DNA from: Glebionis coronaria
Taxonomy: Eukaryota; Streptophyta; Magnoliopsida; Asterales; Asteraceae
Direction: 5' to 3'
Length of the DNA: 64,000 bases
Assembly: GCA_025667525.1 (NCBI GenBank)
Contig: CM046882.1
Coordinates: forward strand, 503,138,792-503,202,791
Part shown: positions 45,693 through 58,144 of the stretch, in pieces
Numbering within the stretch: position 1 is the stretch's first letter
Layout: every line of letters begins with the position of its first letter
Notes under the pieces: generated by a model
What the model saw: the letters and a program-made list of their open reading frames with translations, nothing else
Told to the model about the DNA's origin: nothing
The model's database searches: none
Position numbers and translations under genes: made by a program

Positions 45693-47969
45693 GCTGAAAT
45701 TGTACAGTCAGTCATCGAATCTCAGGTACAACAAGAAAAGGAGGCCGAAACTATGACTCAGGACAAACCATCTGATGAAGAGCCTATGATAAATGCTGAT
45801 GAAGAAATGCTCTCATTAGAGGATTATGTCTCTGATATTGAGCAAATGCCTGAAGATGAATTCCCTGAGGGAATGTTCGATGAAGAGGATGAAGAAGATG
45901 AGGACGACCAGCTGTCTGCCTCTCCTCCTAAAGAAATAGCTGTGTCCACACCAGCTGATGACAAGACTTCTCCTCTCAAGGAAGCTGTTGACACTACAAA
46001 CTCTGCTACATCTGCAACAACAGTCTTCCAAAGACCAACTTATGATCCAACAGCCGAATTTCTCATGTTTGATCATCCTTCCCAGACCAACTTTGACTTA
46101 ATTCCAAGGGGGGATGATTTTGCTCAGCAAAGCCTCAATATCAAGAATCTTCAGCCTGTCCATCATCAATCTGATATTGAGCGATTATCAAGAAAGCTGG
46201 ATGTGATCAAGTCTGAGATGCACAACTTCACTGTGACATTTCCAGGCATCATCAAAAAGGCTGTGACTGAGGCTGTCACTGAGCCAATTCAGGATGGTGC
46301 AAGACGAGGTGTAGCCCAGGGACTCGGTCATCTTTCAACAAGGATAAAGGATGCCATTGACTCAGTTGTCCCTGCTATGTTCCATGAACATGAACACACC
46401 ATGAACAGGCACTTTAATGCGGTTCGCAACAGGCAATACAATCATGCTAACTTTATTGTCAGGCGTGTTTAGGCGAATACTAATGCAAATGCCAACCTCC
46501 TGCTAAAGATTGCCAGGGCCTCAAGAAAAAGGCAACGTGCTATGGCTGCATCTGTGGAGCAGATTGCAAGACGTTTTCAGGCACGTTCATCCAAGCATCT
46601 GCGAAGCAAGGATAAACGTGAGGGGGAGAAGAATACTACACTCAGCCTTGCATCTGCTGAACAAGGCTCATCATCAGCTAATCCCTCAACTACACCTGTT
46701 CCTCTCCAAGTCATCACACCAGTTATAATACCTGATGATGAGGATGATACTCAGGGGGAGCAACAAACTCAAGATGGAGCTGACTCATCTAAATCTCTGA
46801 TCTTAGTCAACATCAGCAAGCCTGAGGATGATGATGAGCCAGAGGCCAAGAAATTAAAATTCACTGTTAGCTCTCTCCCCAAAGCTATTCAAACTCAGGC
46901 TCAGACAGCGTTCATCAATAAAGCTGATGTTTTGAAAAACATAAGTGTGGAGTCCTTTGTCTCGAAGAAAGGAAAGGAGATAGTTTTGGTTGATACTGAC
47001 ACCAAACTTAAGAAGATAGCTGCGATGCTAGAGACAGGAGGATCCACAACAGACCTTTCCTATTTTTCAACCTTTACACCTTCCGATGAGATTCCTTTGA
47101 CCCCTGAAGAAATAGAGCAACAGGCTGAAGAATTCAAAAGACTAAATGAGCTCAAGACAGCCAAAGAATTAAATGAAGCTACTCTGAGGAAGATGACACC
47201 ACCTGAAAGGGAAAAACAAAAACAAAGGTTGAGAGAAATGGAAACTAAACGCGCTGAGGCTTTAAGGAAAGTCAAAGCTAACTATGATGCCTGCGTGAAC
47301 AATAGATATGCTGCTGGCAAGATAACCAAGTTCAAATACACCATTCATAAATCCACAAACACCCCACAGATGATCTTATGGAGGGAAAACCAACAGAGGA
47401 ATATGGATGTGTTTGACAACTTCAGGTTAAAGACACTTGGGTTATCAGAATGGTTCGAACTCGAAGCCTTAGCTGCCAAAAAGTCTGGACAGGCTAATTT
47501 TCTTCTGCTGAAGACTCTTAAGGCCAAGTTTAACTGGATCAAGGAAACAGCAGCCAAACTTAAGATTGATCCCCCACCACAGCTTTTTGAACAAGAACCC
47601 CCAAAGACAGGCAACAAAAGAAGAAGAATTTCGCAAATTGTTAATGAAACTTTTGTTACTGAAGATGTTCATGTGGATGGTATGCACAGGGATTTGATCC
47701 TTCCAAATGGTATTGTTGGCCCTATTGATGGTCAGACATACACAGAGCCTGAAAGAGGAATGGCATTCATGAACAAGGCTTGCCAGTATGCTTTTCAGAG
47801 GGAATATGAGCTGTGCTTGGCTTCAACTATTCAGCTACTTTGTCACAAGAAGTGTCTCAAGATCAACATAGAGTATTCCAAGAAGTTTGCAAAGACTTTG
47901 CAGGATGAAATTGATAACAGATTAGACGTGGCCAAAGCTGAAGAAAGAATAAAAAATGATGACTATTGA
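45693..47969 (+). pseudogene. S2 extra 3' ORF, exon 2, with one in-frame TAG
   Basis: This is open from the acceptor (AEIVQSVIES) through an acidic stretch (MFDEEDEEDEDDQ) to TAG at 46470-46472. It continues in the same frame from 46473 to TGA at 47967-47969 (about 499 codons), so a single nonsense codon interrupts about 760 codons. Later motifs are SVEQIARRFQARSS, FVSKKGKEIVLVDTD, a Glu/Lys-rich coiled-coil-like block (EEIEQQAEEFKRLNELK; PPEREKQKQRLREME), MILWRENQQRNMDVF and a C-terminal segment with CLASTIQLLCHKK. Function is unknown. The TAG may be a mutation or a readthrough site. Confidence 0.65.
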
Positions 47970-48158
47970 AGATGGTCTCAGCCCTTTTTACCTTCATCTT
48001 TTATTTTACTTATGTAATGAACTTGTAATTTTCTTTAAGTCTTAATAAAATCATGAGGTATGTTTGTTTAGATCTGTTATGTGTAAGAAGAAGCTGTTAA
48101 ACTCACTTACCTTAACTTAGTTAGATCTAGCATTATTTATGTTTAAATAGGGGGAGAT
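47970..48158 (+). other. S2 3' untranslated region and polypurine tract
   Basis: This is non-coding. ATAGGGGGAGAT at 48147-48158 directly precedes the 3' LTR. Confidence 0.8.
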
Positions 48159-48904
48159 TGTTGGGAATCTAAACTTATTAGATTCCCTGATCATTGATTT
48201 AAACATAATTAGGCTGATAGATAGTCCCTTGCCTGTGCCTAGGAGGCAGGCAAGTTTCGCAAGACTCACAGAGATCCAAGTCTCTGTGAGCAACCTCAGA
48301 GGAGTCCATGTCAGAGACATTGTCAGGGAAGTCGAAGAATTACCTGAAGACATACTCATTGGCTGTGATGGATAACAGCCAAGATGTATCAGGGACTCTG
48401 AGGGGTTGAGAGTTAACAGGGGTGGCAATACCCTGATAACTCTCAGCACACTTTGGACATGCCATTTGTGTGTTCGAGACTATGAAGAATAAGGAAACTG
48501 TTTTTGACAACTGTTCCTTAAAGCATAATGGAAGACTACCAAGAATAGAAGGACATCATGTGACTGATGTGGGAACTTGTAAAAGCTTGTGTAGTCGACA
48601 TCAAGTACCGTTTAAGTCAAACTCGTAACACTATAAATAGGATGTGTATCCATGCATTAATGTTTATCACTTTGAGATATTAAGAACATTAGTGCATATA
48701 ACTTAGTGAATCAAACAGCTACGACTGTATTCATAAGTTAGGGTTTATTGTTGTTCAAAGTGTGCACAACACATTGTCATCAAACTGTGTTATCCATAAC
48801 ACTTGTAATTCTTTATTATACAATAATAAGATTACGTTTCAAAAGTAATACCTTGTGTTGATTAAGTTAAGATTAGGGTTTCTTGCATTGATTAGGGACT
48901 TTCA
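48159..48904 (+). repeat. S2 3' LTR
   Basis: This is 746 bp. By eye about five substitutions separate it from the 5' LTR, mostly between 48608 and 48845. It is followed by TATTC, the right copy of the target duplication. Confidence 0.93.
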
Positions 48905-49205
48905 TATTCCATATTTCCTTTGTTTGACTTGCAGTCCTAAAAAGAAAGTTAGTTCTCCCATAGAACTCATTTGAAATCTTCATTTCATCAAAGCTTCAAA
49001 CTCTTCACACCATGTCTTCTTGGTAGAACCAAAATTGATGTCATCAACATAAACTTGAACTAGAATGATATCCTTAGCATTCTTCTTGATGAACAGAGTT
49101 TTGTCAAAGGTTCCTCTCCTATATCCATGTTCTAGCAGAAAATTGGATAAGGTTGCATACCAGGCTCTTGGAGCTTGATGCAGACCATAAAGTGCTCTGA
49201 TACCA
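48905..49205 (-). pseudogene. S1 reverse transcriptase fragment fused to its PBS
   Basis: In element sense the sequence runs PBS TGGTATCAGAGC directly into codons for ALYGLHQAPRAWY, then YRRGTFDKTLFIKK, the catalytic VQVYVDDINFGST and MGELTFFLGLQVKQ, and is then cut by S2. The dinucleotide GC is shared by PBS and the first Ala codon, marking the deletion junction. Everything from the leader through gag, protease, integrase and the front of RT has gone. One in-frame stop appears after the YVDD block. Confidence 0.85.
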
Positions 49206-49207
49206 CT

Positions 49208-49712
49208 TGTTGATCCCTTTGGTTGGATCTATATTCTGTTAAGAATTAGTATAGTAGTTTGTAATCAAACTAAAACACTTTGAGCACTCTTACTAACACT
49301 AAATAAGTTATGTGGAATCTAACTTATAAAGCACAGAAGAACAGAATTACTTTTAACTATTTGATTCTCTTATGAATCGACTTGAATGAGGTACATGAAA
49401 GACATTGTACCTATGTTCCTTTTATAGAGTAAGGAACCCTAGAAACCTTATAATATTCTATAAAGATAACTATATCAGGACGATATATTATCAATATTCT
49501 AACTATTTAAGTATATCGCATAAGATATACTCAAACTATAACTATGACATATCTTTTATAAAGATATATTCGTCCTAATCAACATAGCAGTACTTACTTT
49601 ATAAGTAGCAGTACTTACTATGTACCGCGTTAATACTAACGGTACTTACATAACACTGAAAATACTTAAAATACACTAACGGTACTTGACACTTACCAAA
49701 TAATTCACAACA
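49208..49712 (-). repeat. S1 5' LTR (right)
   Basis: This is 505 bp with about 20 differences from the left LTR. It is preceded on the plus strand by CTCTGATACCACT (PBS in minus sense) and ends AATTCACAACA. Confidence 0.9.
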
Positions 49713-50810
49713 AATAATGCCAATATTGCATATTTAGTCATTGTATATGATTATTATCAAATAGATGGCTCATTTGGTCATTATTCCAAAGTTTCATTAC
49801 AAGGGAAAACAAAGATTGTTGCTGGAATATTTTGAATGCCAAAAACATGGGAGTTCAAGGGCATTTATGCCATAAACCAAACCCAATACCCATCAAAACC
49901 CGGATATAACCCACCCAACACCACCAGGCCCACAATATAACCCTAAATCCCAATCCCATAAGCCTATACCCACTACCCGGTTTATTTATTTAAACACGTT
50001 TGAAAAATACTTGATTATTAGCTAAACCGAGAAACAATTACTGTGATAATCACCCCTCTAATCCCTAGTTATGAACAACATGAACCCTAAACCCAAATCC
50101 TTAACAAATCAAAGGGTTTTGATTTGATTCATTCTAGATCATTAATTAGTCACATTATAAACGAATCCCTACCCCCAAAATATTCATCCCGTGACCCCTG
50201 GCCCCACACGGTTGGTCCCCTGCAGCCCTTTTACTAAAAAACAACAAAGATGACAATATATCAACGAACTAAGGTAATTACTTCTTCCCGAAGTGCTCAA
50301 TGAAGGGCTTTGATCACTTGTTAGCAGCTCACAAACATAAACCAACAAAAAATCTTCACATGGGGCTATGTTGACTGATTTTTCAAGAACAAGACTCAAG
50401 GGTAATTTCGGACATTTAGACAGTCAGGGTTTAGTCTTTTGCTTATTTTCTGTCATGTAGTATATATATGAGGTGTATGTGCCCATATACATTGTTCCAG
50501 CATTGTAATTTTTAATTTTTTAAAATATTTAGTTAAATTTTAAACTTGCAATTGTTGTGTTCCCATTTAATTTTTGTTATTGTAGTGTAACATTTAATTT
50601 TTTTGCAAACTTTATTTCATTTTATCAACACAAGATTAAGGTTCAAGGACACTTGACCTGATTTTTATAGTTTCTATATAAGCTTATAGAGGATTATAAG
50701 GTTGTATGGTTGACACCTAAACAACCCTTATAAGCTTTTATAAGCTATCACCTTAGTGGTTTCTATTGGATTTACAAAAGCTTCATTTTTCTAGATTTTT
50801 GAAAAATATC
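49713..50810. other. Unassigned sequence between S1 and the mapped part of the G2 LTR
   Basis: I see no convincing coding exon, RNA gene or repeat here. The longest frame (50184-50399, minus) has no family feature. An A/T-rich stretch with GTAGTATATATATGAGG lies at about 50456-50475. The start of the G2 LTR must lie somewhere in the last few hundred bases, but the left copy of this LTR is cut off by the window edge, so it cannot be placed. Confidence 0.5.
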
Positions 50811-52781
50811 AATATTTACTTTTTGCACTAACAGGTTCAAAAGGCCACAAGCTCAAGCAAGCTGACAACTAGCTTGGGTTTTGGGAGTTTTTAGATTGTG
50901 TTTTTCTTTGTTTTGTCTTAGCAGGTTCTCATATCACATTTTCCTTCATTGTTTGAAGACATATGGTTCTCTTTCTTTACATCAGCTATCACAAGCTTCT
51001 CATAAGCTCCTAGTTTCTCATAAGGTGCTAATGGAAGATGGAATCAGCCATCCAGCTGGTTTGGATGTAAACCAACATGGTAAGTAGGCTTGAGCCCTTG
51101 CTATTTGTTTATCTTATGGGATTTACTTGGTAAATTAGGTGAAGTCTGGTGACTACCATGTTTCGTTGTTTTTATTGTTCAAACAACCTTACTTTTATGA
51201 GTCTCTTATGTTTTGATAGTCTTAGGTTAGCTTGGTGTTGATTTGGTAACATTTACTTTGAAAATCTTGCAATCTGTCCATTCATAGGGGTGTTTGGGAT
51301 TAGGCTGCTAGGACTTAAGTGACACAATTCTTGGTCTAAAAGCTACATACATACCCTAGGATAGGTTATTTTATTATAACTCTAGTATTAAAATGGATTT
51401 TGGTTTAGTAGAAAGAACTTTTGCATGTTAAAGTTTTAGATAAAAACCGGCAGAAAACCTTAACAATAGGTTAGGGTGTTGATTCTTGTGATTCTTGAAG
51501 TGAGGTCTTGCAAACAGCTAGTTAGGGTATTAGTCTAGGGTTGTGCATAGTTGGTTTGGGATTTGGTGTGTTTGGTTTGTAGTTTTGAATGCCCAAACTT
51601 GGTAAAAAGGTCGAGTATATCAGCAACAGCAAACAAGCACTACTTTCTGCAAACAGTGAGCTTTATGGGTGAATTTTATGAGTTTTGTGATTTTAATTTA
51701 GGTCTACAATTACATTTGGTGTTAGTTAAGGTCAGTAACAACCGGTACTAGGATTTTGTAGATTTTAGATAGCTTAAAATTGCTTTAGTAGTCACTATTA
51801 TTACTCATTAGACCATCAACCCTATTGTCTGAATACTTTTCTCTTTTTTTACCTATGTAAGTGATTTTGTTGGTGGATTTGTGTTTGTGTTTGTGCATTT
51901 GTGTTTGTTATTGACTCCCCACAACTCAATTGTTGTGGGGGTGCCCATTGTACCAAATAAAACAACAAGAATCAAGCCAAAGCAAGCTCCAAATCACATA
52001 ACACCTTTCTGTTTGTTTGAATAAAGCTGTCAGTGGGAACCCCTGTTCCCAGTGCTTGTGTATTCTAGCCACTGCTAGTGTTAGACACAAACATGTCACT
52101 GTCAGTTTTGTTTTTTTTTCTTATTAGGGTAAAACTCAACTTTTTCTTGCTTTTTTATTTTTCCCATTTAGTTTTAAGTAAAATAGAATTTTTGAATTTT
52201 TTTATATTTTTCCCATTATTTTATTATTTTTAGGATTATTTTAATTTTAAAATTATTTTTAGCCATTTAAAAATAGGAAATTAGTTTTAGAAATTCTAGA
52301 AAAATACTTTTTAGTTATAAAATAATATAAGTGAGATTTGAAAAAAAAAAAATCATATTTTGGACTTTTTGTTAATTATTTTTAATTTTAGGGCTTTAAT
52401 TAGCATTTAAAATTAAATAATAATTTAATAATAAGTTTTAAAATGTTTTTATTGAATTTTTATTCTTATTTATATTATTTAGGATTTATTTTAATTTTTA
52501 ATTATTTTTTAATTTAAATTTTTAATTCGTCACGTTTTTACGTTTACGTTTTGTTTTTCGTCGTAGTTTAAATTTAGCGTAACTCGTCATCTACTTTTAA
52601 ACCTTTCTCTCTCAAAAACGAACTAATACAAGTACGTAATATTATTTTTGGCAATAAACACGAACAACTCCCTTGAGGAACGAACTCACTTGTCGATCTT
52701 TACGGTTTTACTAAATCGTATCGATTAATACTTTTCTATTTATACTTGCTTTTCCTAAAGAAGTACAAAAATACTACATCA
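50811..52781 (+). repeat. G2 5' LTR (start not resolved)
   Basis: This is homologous to 1-1904. It ends TACTACATCA just before the PBS. It contains a perfect 8-bp inverted repeat CCCACAAC (51918-51925) / GTTGTGGG (51932-51939). The left copy has lost bases here but still pairs over 7 bp. The second half is very A/T-rich. Confidence 0.8.
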
Positions 52782-52782
52782 A

Positions 52783-52801
52783 TTTTGGCGCCGCTGCTAG
52801 G
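52783..52801 (+). other. G2 primer-binding site
   Basis: TTTTGGCGCCGCTGCTAGG lies just inside the LTR end. It is the same class as the G1 PBS. Confidence 0.8.
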
Positions 52802-53604
52802 GAGGTGTTTGTAGCCATTAAATATATTTCTTGTTTGTGTGAGTAGTGCGTTTTTGCTTTTCATTTTTGGAAAGCGTATATATCGTACATAATCGTTTTT
52901 TTTTTTTATTATATTATAAATATCCAAATAATTCGTGTTAAAGTGTTCCTCAATTAACATACAAATTTTTTTTATTTTATCGTTTTATTTTTATTTTTGT
53001 GAATAATATATTGTATTTACGTATCACAATTAATAAACAATAGTTATCCAAATACGCGAGAAATCGCACCTTAATAGTGGGCGTTTCGGTCATTATTAAG
53101 TGCATCGAATTCAAACGAAATCAAAGGCAAAATAGATAAATACTCTTAGTTGATTTAATCTCGATTGATACAAACTATAAGGTGGGTATAAGGCGGTTGT
53201 ATTTCACGACCTAAGGAAAAAAGGCTCTTAAGTGCTTCGCGCCGCCTCATTTTCTCCGCTCGCTTGTGCGCATCGATTTAGTGACGATTAATTAAGGGTT
53301 TGCCAACTCAAGTATTATTAATCTATTTTTGTGAGCTTTAATTATTGAACCGTCGAAACGTTTTGGCGTTCCGCCAACGTTTCAAAGTCGAACGAAGGTT
53401 TTTACTTGACGTAATTACTTTCACTCTTCTTGGATTCATTAATCAAGACTTTGATTATTGGATAAATTTTTGTGGATTAATTTCTACGTAATACACCAAA
53501 AATCCAAAAAACATTAAAAACAACCAAAAACAAAAAAAAAATTTTGAAAAATTAAAAACCCCCAAAAGAATCTTCTTTGCTACTCCCCATTCTACGTTTA
53601 GTGC
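52802..53604 (+). other. G2 leader between PBS and gag
   Basis: This is 800 bp with no coding signal on the element strand. Small frames on the minus strand lack any family feature. Confidence 0.6.
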
Positions 53605-55491
53605 ATGCGCACTCGATCGAAGGACTATTCTAATTCTAGTGACGTATCGAATCGACGTAATCGAAATCGAAGGAATCGACAACGAAGACGTAATTTAGAA
53701 ACGAACGTTCCTAATATCGTTGCTGAAACTAGAGACTAGATGGCCGAGAATCGTACGATGATGGAATTGCTCCAAGTACCACTGAGGGTTATGGAGACGC
53801 GATCGTAATTCTCGCAATCGAAGTGGAGAATTTTGAAATAAAAAGCGGAATGCTATCTTTGATTCAAGCGACAAAGTTTAAAGGTCGTGAGGCAGATAAT
53901 CCTCACGATCACATTCGGAATTTTGATCGTCTTTTGCCCACGAGCAAGTTTAAGAACGTTGACACCGATGTCATTAAGCTTATGCTTTTTTCGTACTCGC
54001 TCGATGGTGACACCAAGGATTGGTACGAGAAAGAACCACCTAATTCCATAATTACGTGGAAGGATCTCGTTTCCAAATTCGTTAATCATTTCTTTCCATC
54101 GTCTAGGACCACGTTTTTCAAAAACGAGATCACGAGGTTTGAACAATATCCCAATGAGTCGTTTAGAGACGCGTGGGATCGTTTTAAGGAATTGCTTAGG
54201 CAATGTCCTCACCACGGTTTTCCGAGTTACACCAAATCGATACTTTTTATAACGACCTTAATTTCAAGAGCAAGATTTGTTAAATTCCGCCGCGAGCGGT
54301 AACTTTTTGTGTAAAACTACTAGGGAAGCGTTATTGATTATCAAAAATCGATCCAAGGTTTACCAACTCCGTAGCACACCGAGTGTTGCTAATGTCGCCA
54401 ATATTAGTAATTCTAATCGCGATATTGAGTGGGTTGATGCGAAAGTTGACAAATTGACGAATGATTTTACGTCTTTTTTATCGAGATGAAAAACGTTGAC
54501 GCTACGGTGAAAGCGGTTGAGGCTTCGTGCACGTTTTGTGGTGTACCGCATAATTATTTCGAGTGTGCGGCTAAAGATGGCCAAACGTCTAGTCTAAACG
54601 CGTTAAATGATAATTCTCAAAATCAAAATCAAAATAACGCCGGTCCATCACAACAAGCGAATTATAGTAACCAAGGCAACAATTTTCAACGCAACAGTTT
54701 TCAAAAGCAACAATTTTCAAGGGAATAATAATCAACGTGGTAATCAAGGAAGTTATAATCAAGGTCAGAATTTAAGTTGGCAAAATCGAGATATTAACAA
54801 CAACAATCAAAACTCGAATTTTCAAAACAACAATGGGAATCAAAACAATTTTCAAAGAAATAATCAAAACCAAGGGATCTTTAATTCTAATCAAAATGGT
54901 TCTTCATACGAGTTTCAAGAATATATGAAAACGAATGAGGATAATATGATACGATTAGAGGGACAAATTGGTACTTTGAAAAATGAATTCTCCAACACTT
55001 TGAAAGGTCAAAATAATAAAATTGAGCAAGGTCAAAGTGAGATTAAAAAGATGTTTTTGGCAATTATGAGCAATCAATCAAGTTCGTTTTCGAGTGCGTT
55101 ACCAAGCAACACCGTGGTTAATCTGAAGGAACACGTCAAAGTTGCTACATCGTCTAATGGAAAAGGTCGTATGATTCCCCAAAACCTTGATGGTTTTAGA
55201 GTTGTGCATTCATCTCTACCCTCGACCTCAAAAACGCCTTCATGTTCTAAAGTCGAGGGAATGAATGTGGTGACCAAGGAAAACAATGCACATCCTCGTG
55301 TACTTCAAATTCCATCCACGGTTCAAAAAGAGAGTTTCATAGACTTAACCAAAGTAACCCTTAGGGAAACTTGTGCTTCGATTCTTCTACAAAAAACTAA
55401 AAGGCATCTGCCGAGAAAGGAAGATGATTCGGGCCAATTCTGTTTACCTTGTGATTTTATCGAGATTGAGGGATGTATAGCACTTGCTGAT
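53605..55491 (+). pseudogene. G2 gag and start of protease, multiply broken
   Basis: It starts at the ATG at 53605 (MRTRSKDYS), has an in-frame TAG at 53737-53739 and a shift near 53778. It continues as the retrotransposon gag domain (FEIKSGMLSLIQ, NPHDHIRNFDRL, FFPSSRTTFFKNE, WDRFKELLRQCPHHG) to 54302. It resumes in other frames (NSAASGNF; AVEASCTFCGVPHNYFEC; a long Asn/Gln-rich stretch), and finally enters protease with FCLPCDFIEIEGCIALAD before CH2 cuts it at 55491. At least four frame changes make it non-functional. Confidence 0.85.
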
Positions 55492-58080
55492 TGTCACACC
55501 CCACCAATGGCGGAATATGGGGCGCGACGTATGGATATCACCACAACAAATGGTGTCTCTATAGAGAAGACTAAAATGCAAATATAATGTCATAAATGGC
55601 GACACAAATGTCATGACAATATCTCAACAATGCAAGAGTCTAGGTAAGTAGGTAACAGTCCTACCACTTACCCAAGACAAACAATAAACATAAACCAAAC
55701 AAACATATAGGTAAACTAAGAAGGAACGGGGATCTCCTTCTATATGCAATCCTAAGGCATCCAAGTCTAGCCACTTCTATCCTCAAGCTTAACCACATTC
55801 TCACTGAAAGAGACACTAAAACACGTCAACATAAAGTTGGTGAGAGTCATAGGTTTAGACTCCAACGCTAAATCAGTTACAAGCTGTGAATAACAATCAT
55901 CAACAAAAGAACATATGGACAATGTGTTACAATTATGTATTAACAACTATCAATCAAGACCAATCATACCAAACCAATCCAAGGCTCCTACCTTGCCAAA
56001 CAACATCATGGTACCTTAGATGATCACCCTATGTACCTATCCCAAGGCCACTACCTTGGCAAACCACAAGGCCACTACCTTGTCAAACCACAAGGCCACT
56101 ACCTTGTCAAACCACAATAACTGAGACGGCACGTGTCCCCCGATCCAAATCATACACAATCAAAAATCACATAGCAGTTAATCACATAATGTACACACAA
56201 GTCCATCTCAAATCACAAACACATTCACAACATCAATTTAGAAAATAACTCAACACAGTGTCTCTTCCATCCCATCTGGAAGTCAAAATCAATAGTAAAC
56301 ATGGGACTATGAAACTCACCTGATAGCTCCTTCACACGTCCTTGCACTAGCAACAAGCTAACAAACCAAAAACACGAAATCAATAAACGAACCAATCACT
56401 AAGATGGCTCATTAACCTATGATGGACATCTAACCCATTCTCACATATTTACCTCATTAATAAGCTCTAATTACCCCATTACCCTTCCTTAACAAGTCCT
56501 TAACTTGGTTAAGTTTAACAACTAACCCGTTCGTATTTTACCCAAAACAGTCCCAGTTTTTAGGTCTCAAAACTTTAGGTCAAACGCCCACTTAAACCTA
56601 CCCATGGTTTCTGTAAAAGGAATATTCACACCCTTACATATGTTGGCTAACACCTCCCACTTTCCCTAACCTTAAAGCTACTGTTAAGGCTCCGATATAT
56701 ATATATATATCTACTTTCGTCATTCCAGATTTCCTGATTTTAAACGTATTAAAAGTTTGTTACCATTAAGGGGTCTTACCCTAAACCACCACCTTAGCCC
56801 AAGTGCAGATATTAACTAAAATATATAAAACATCTCTCACGTTCGTCAGAAGATCCCAATACAACCCTAAGTGCCCCAAACAACCAAAAACTTAAAAAGA
56901 AAACAGGCTGAATTCAAAACTGTTTTGACCTCCGACTGTTGTAACCTGTTTTTGACCCACTTCCGACCTCCAATTTAGTTCTAGTTTCTTGAATTGGAAA
57001 GCCACTTCAAATATCTTTCCAGGGGTACTTGGATCGTAAAATAAGAGTTTATAGAACTCCCGATATGATCAAAACAATTGACTCAAAAATCTGCCGAGTT
57101 TTTAAAAACGGGTTTAACAAAATCAACCTCATTAATTAACCCTAATCCCTCTAATTACAAGCCCTAATTTATGTAATCATCATATTATGATTAATACAAC
57201 ATTAATTTACTGTTTTTATATTAAACCCTAACCTAAATCCATCATAAAATTATTAAAGAAAACATAAAAACAATTTAATTAAAAAGGGATTTGAAGATTT
57301 ACCTTGGATTTATGAAAACCCCCAAATTTTATGAAGAACCCTAATTTTTTATAGGACTCACGAATTTCCTTCATCTCCAGGAGAAAAATAATGAATTTGG
57401 TTTAGTATATACATTATATAGGGTATGGGTGAATCCTAGTCCAACCCAAAGCCCACTTTCCTTTTTTTTCCTTTTTTTCCTTTTTTTTTTCTCTTCTAAA
57501 CCGACCCAAACACCCCTAATTTCGTTTTTTTCTTTATTTTTTTTCTTTTTATTGTTAATTAATATCTTATTAATATTACCTTAATTTACCTTAATTTATT
57601 TCAGCTCCTAAAACTCCCAGAACCTCAAAACCGTAAAACTAGTCAAATTTACGCGTTTTACCGTAAAAGACGTAAAATATACACTTTTATAAAAAAATCT
57701 CAAATTTTGAAATAAACTTTATAATTAAGTCCTAAATGACCTAAAACCATCCCGAAAAATATTCATTTGACTAATTACCTTATCCGAGACCTCTAAATGC
57801 TAAACCGTAAATCCTTAAAAAATACACTGTTACTATAATACTTATACGTATACGTAACCACCAAAATATCACCATTTCATTTCATAGTCACTAATTGTGA
57901 TCTCATGAACATGAATTAACCGTTCCTCGATTTACTTATGAGTACTCTATACTCATAAACGATAATCACACCAACCTCGTTCACACAAAATAAACACGTA
58001 AGCACAAAAATCAAGTAGTCACACATAAAATAACCTAAAAGTAAGACCAAGTGACGAACCTCAAAACCACGGTTGTCACA
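55492..58080 (-). repeat. CH2 3' LTR, 2,589 bp
   Basis: It is inserted after codon GAT of G2 protease. It carries about three tandem units of 27 bp at 56040-56125, each with CAAGG...CCTTG, an AT run at 56695-56712, and in element sense a TATATAATG TATA candidate near 57411-57421. Its ends resemble those of CH1, but the bodies look unrelated by eye. Confidence 0.75.
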
Positions 58081-58144
58081 TCAATCCCTCCTAATAGAAA
58101 TCTCGTCCCGAGATTTACTCCTTAGGATCAACACACAGACAACA

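Larger units (their letters stand above)
26865..48904 (+). mobile_element. S2: Sirevirus-like Ty1/copia element hosting CH1
   Basis: The LTRs are each 746 bp (26865-27610, 48159-48904) and differ at about five positions by eye. PBS TGGTATCAGAGC is at 27613-27624 and polypurine tract ATAGGGGGAGAT at 48147-48158. The insertion site is inside S1 RT: plus-strand TCTTC before and TATTC after form a 5-bp duplication with one later change, and removing one copy restores a continuous S1 reading. The order gag, protease, integrase, RT, RNase H, 3' ORF is that of Ty1/copia with an added ORF. Without CH1 the element is 12.2 kb. Confidence 0.93.
20740..49712 (-). mobile_element. S1: Sirevirus-like Ty1/copia element, internally deleted, hosting S2
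   Basis: LTRs at 20740-21245 and 49208-49712 (about 505 bp, TGTTGATCCC...CAACA on the plus strand) differ at about 4 percent by eye. A PBS lies on the minus strand at 49194-49205. Flanking 5-mers AAGAA (20735-20739) and AATAA (49713-49717) resemble a decayed target duplication. In element sense the order is LTR, PBS, RT, [S2 insertion], RT end and RNase H, a 3' ORF, polypurine tract, LTR. Gag, protease, integrase and the first part of RT are missing. It is non-autonomous and old compared with S2. Confidence 0.88.
50811..55491 (+). mobile_element. G2: Ty3/gypsy Athila/Tat-type element, 5' part
   Basis: The order is LTR (from before 50811 to about 52781), PBS, leader and gag. The reading stops within the protease region at 55491, where CH2 is inserted. 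The PBS and the gag start MRTRS are like those of G1, and the CTFCGVPHNYFEC knuckle parallels CEICGGPHSYTTC of G1. The rest of pol is not in the window, presumably displaced beyond CH2 and G3. Gag has several frameshifts and stops, so this copy is dead. Confidence 0.85.

Noticed and set aside
49713..50810. Possible host gene between S1 and G2
   Set aside because: No exon-like frame with recognisable protein, no convincing splice pattern; part of it is probably G2 LTR.
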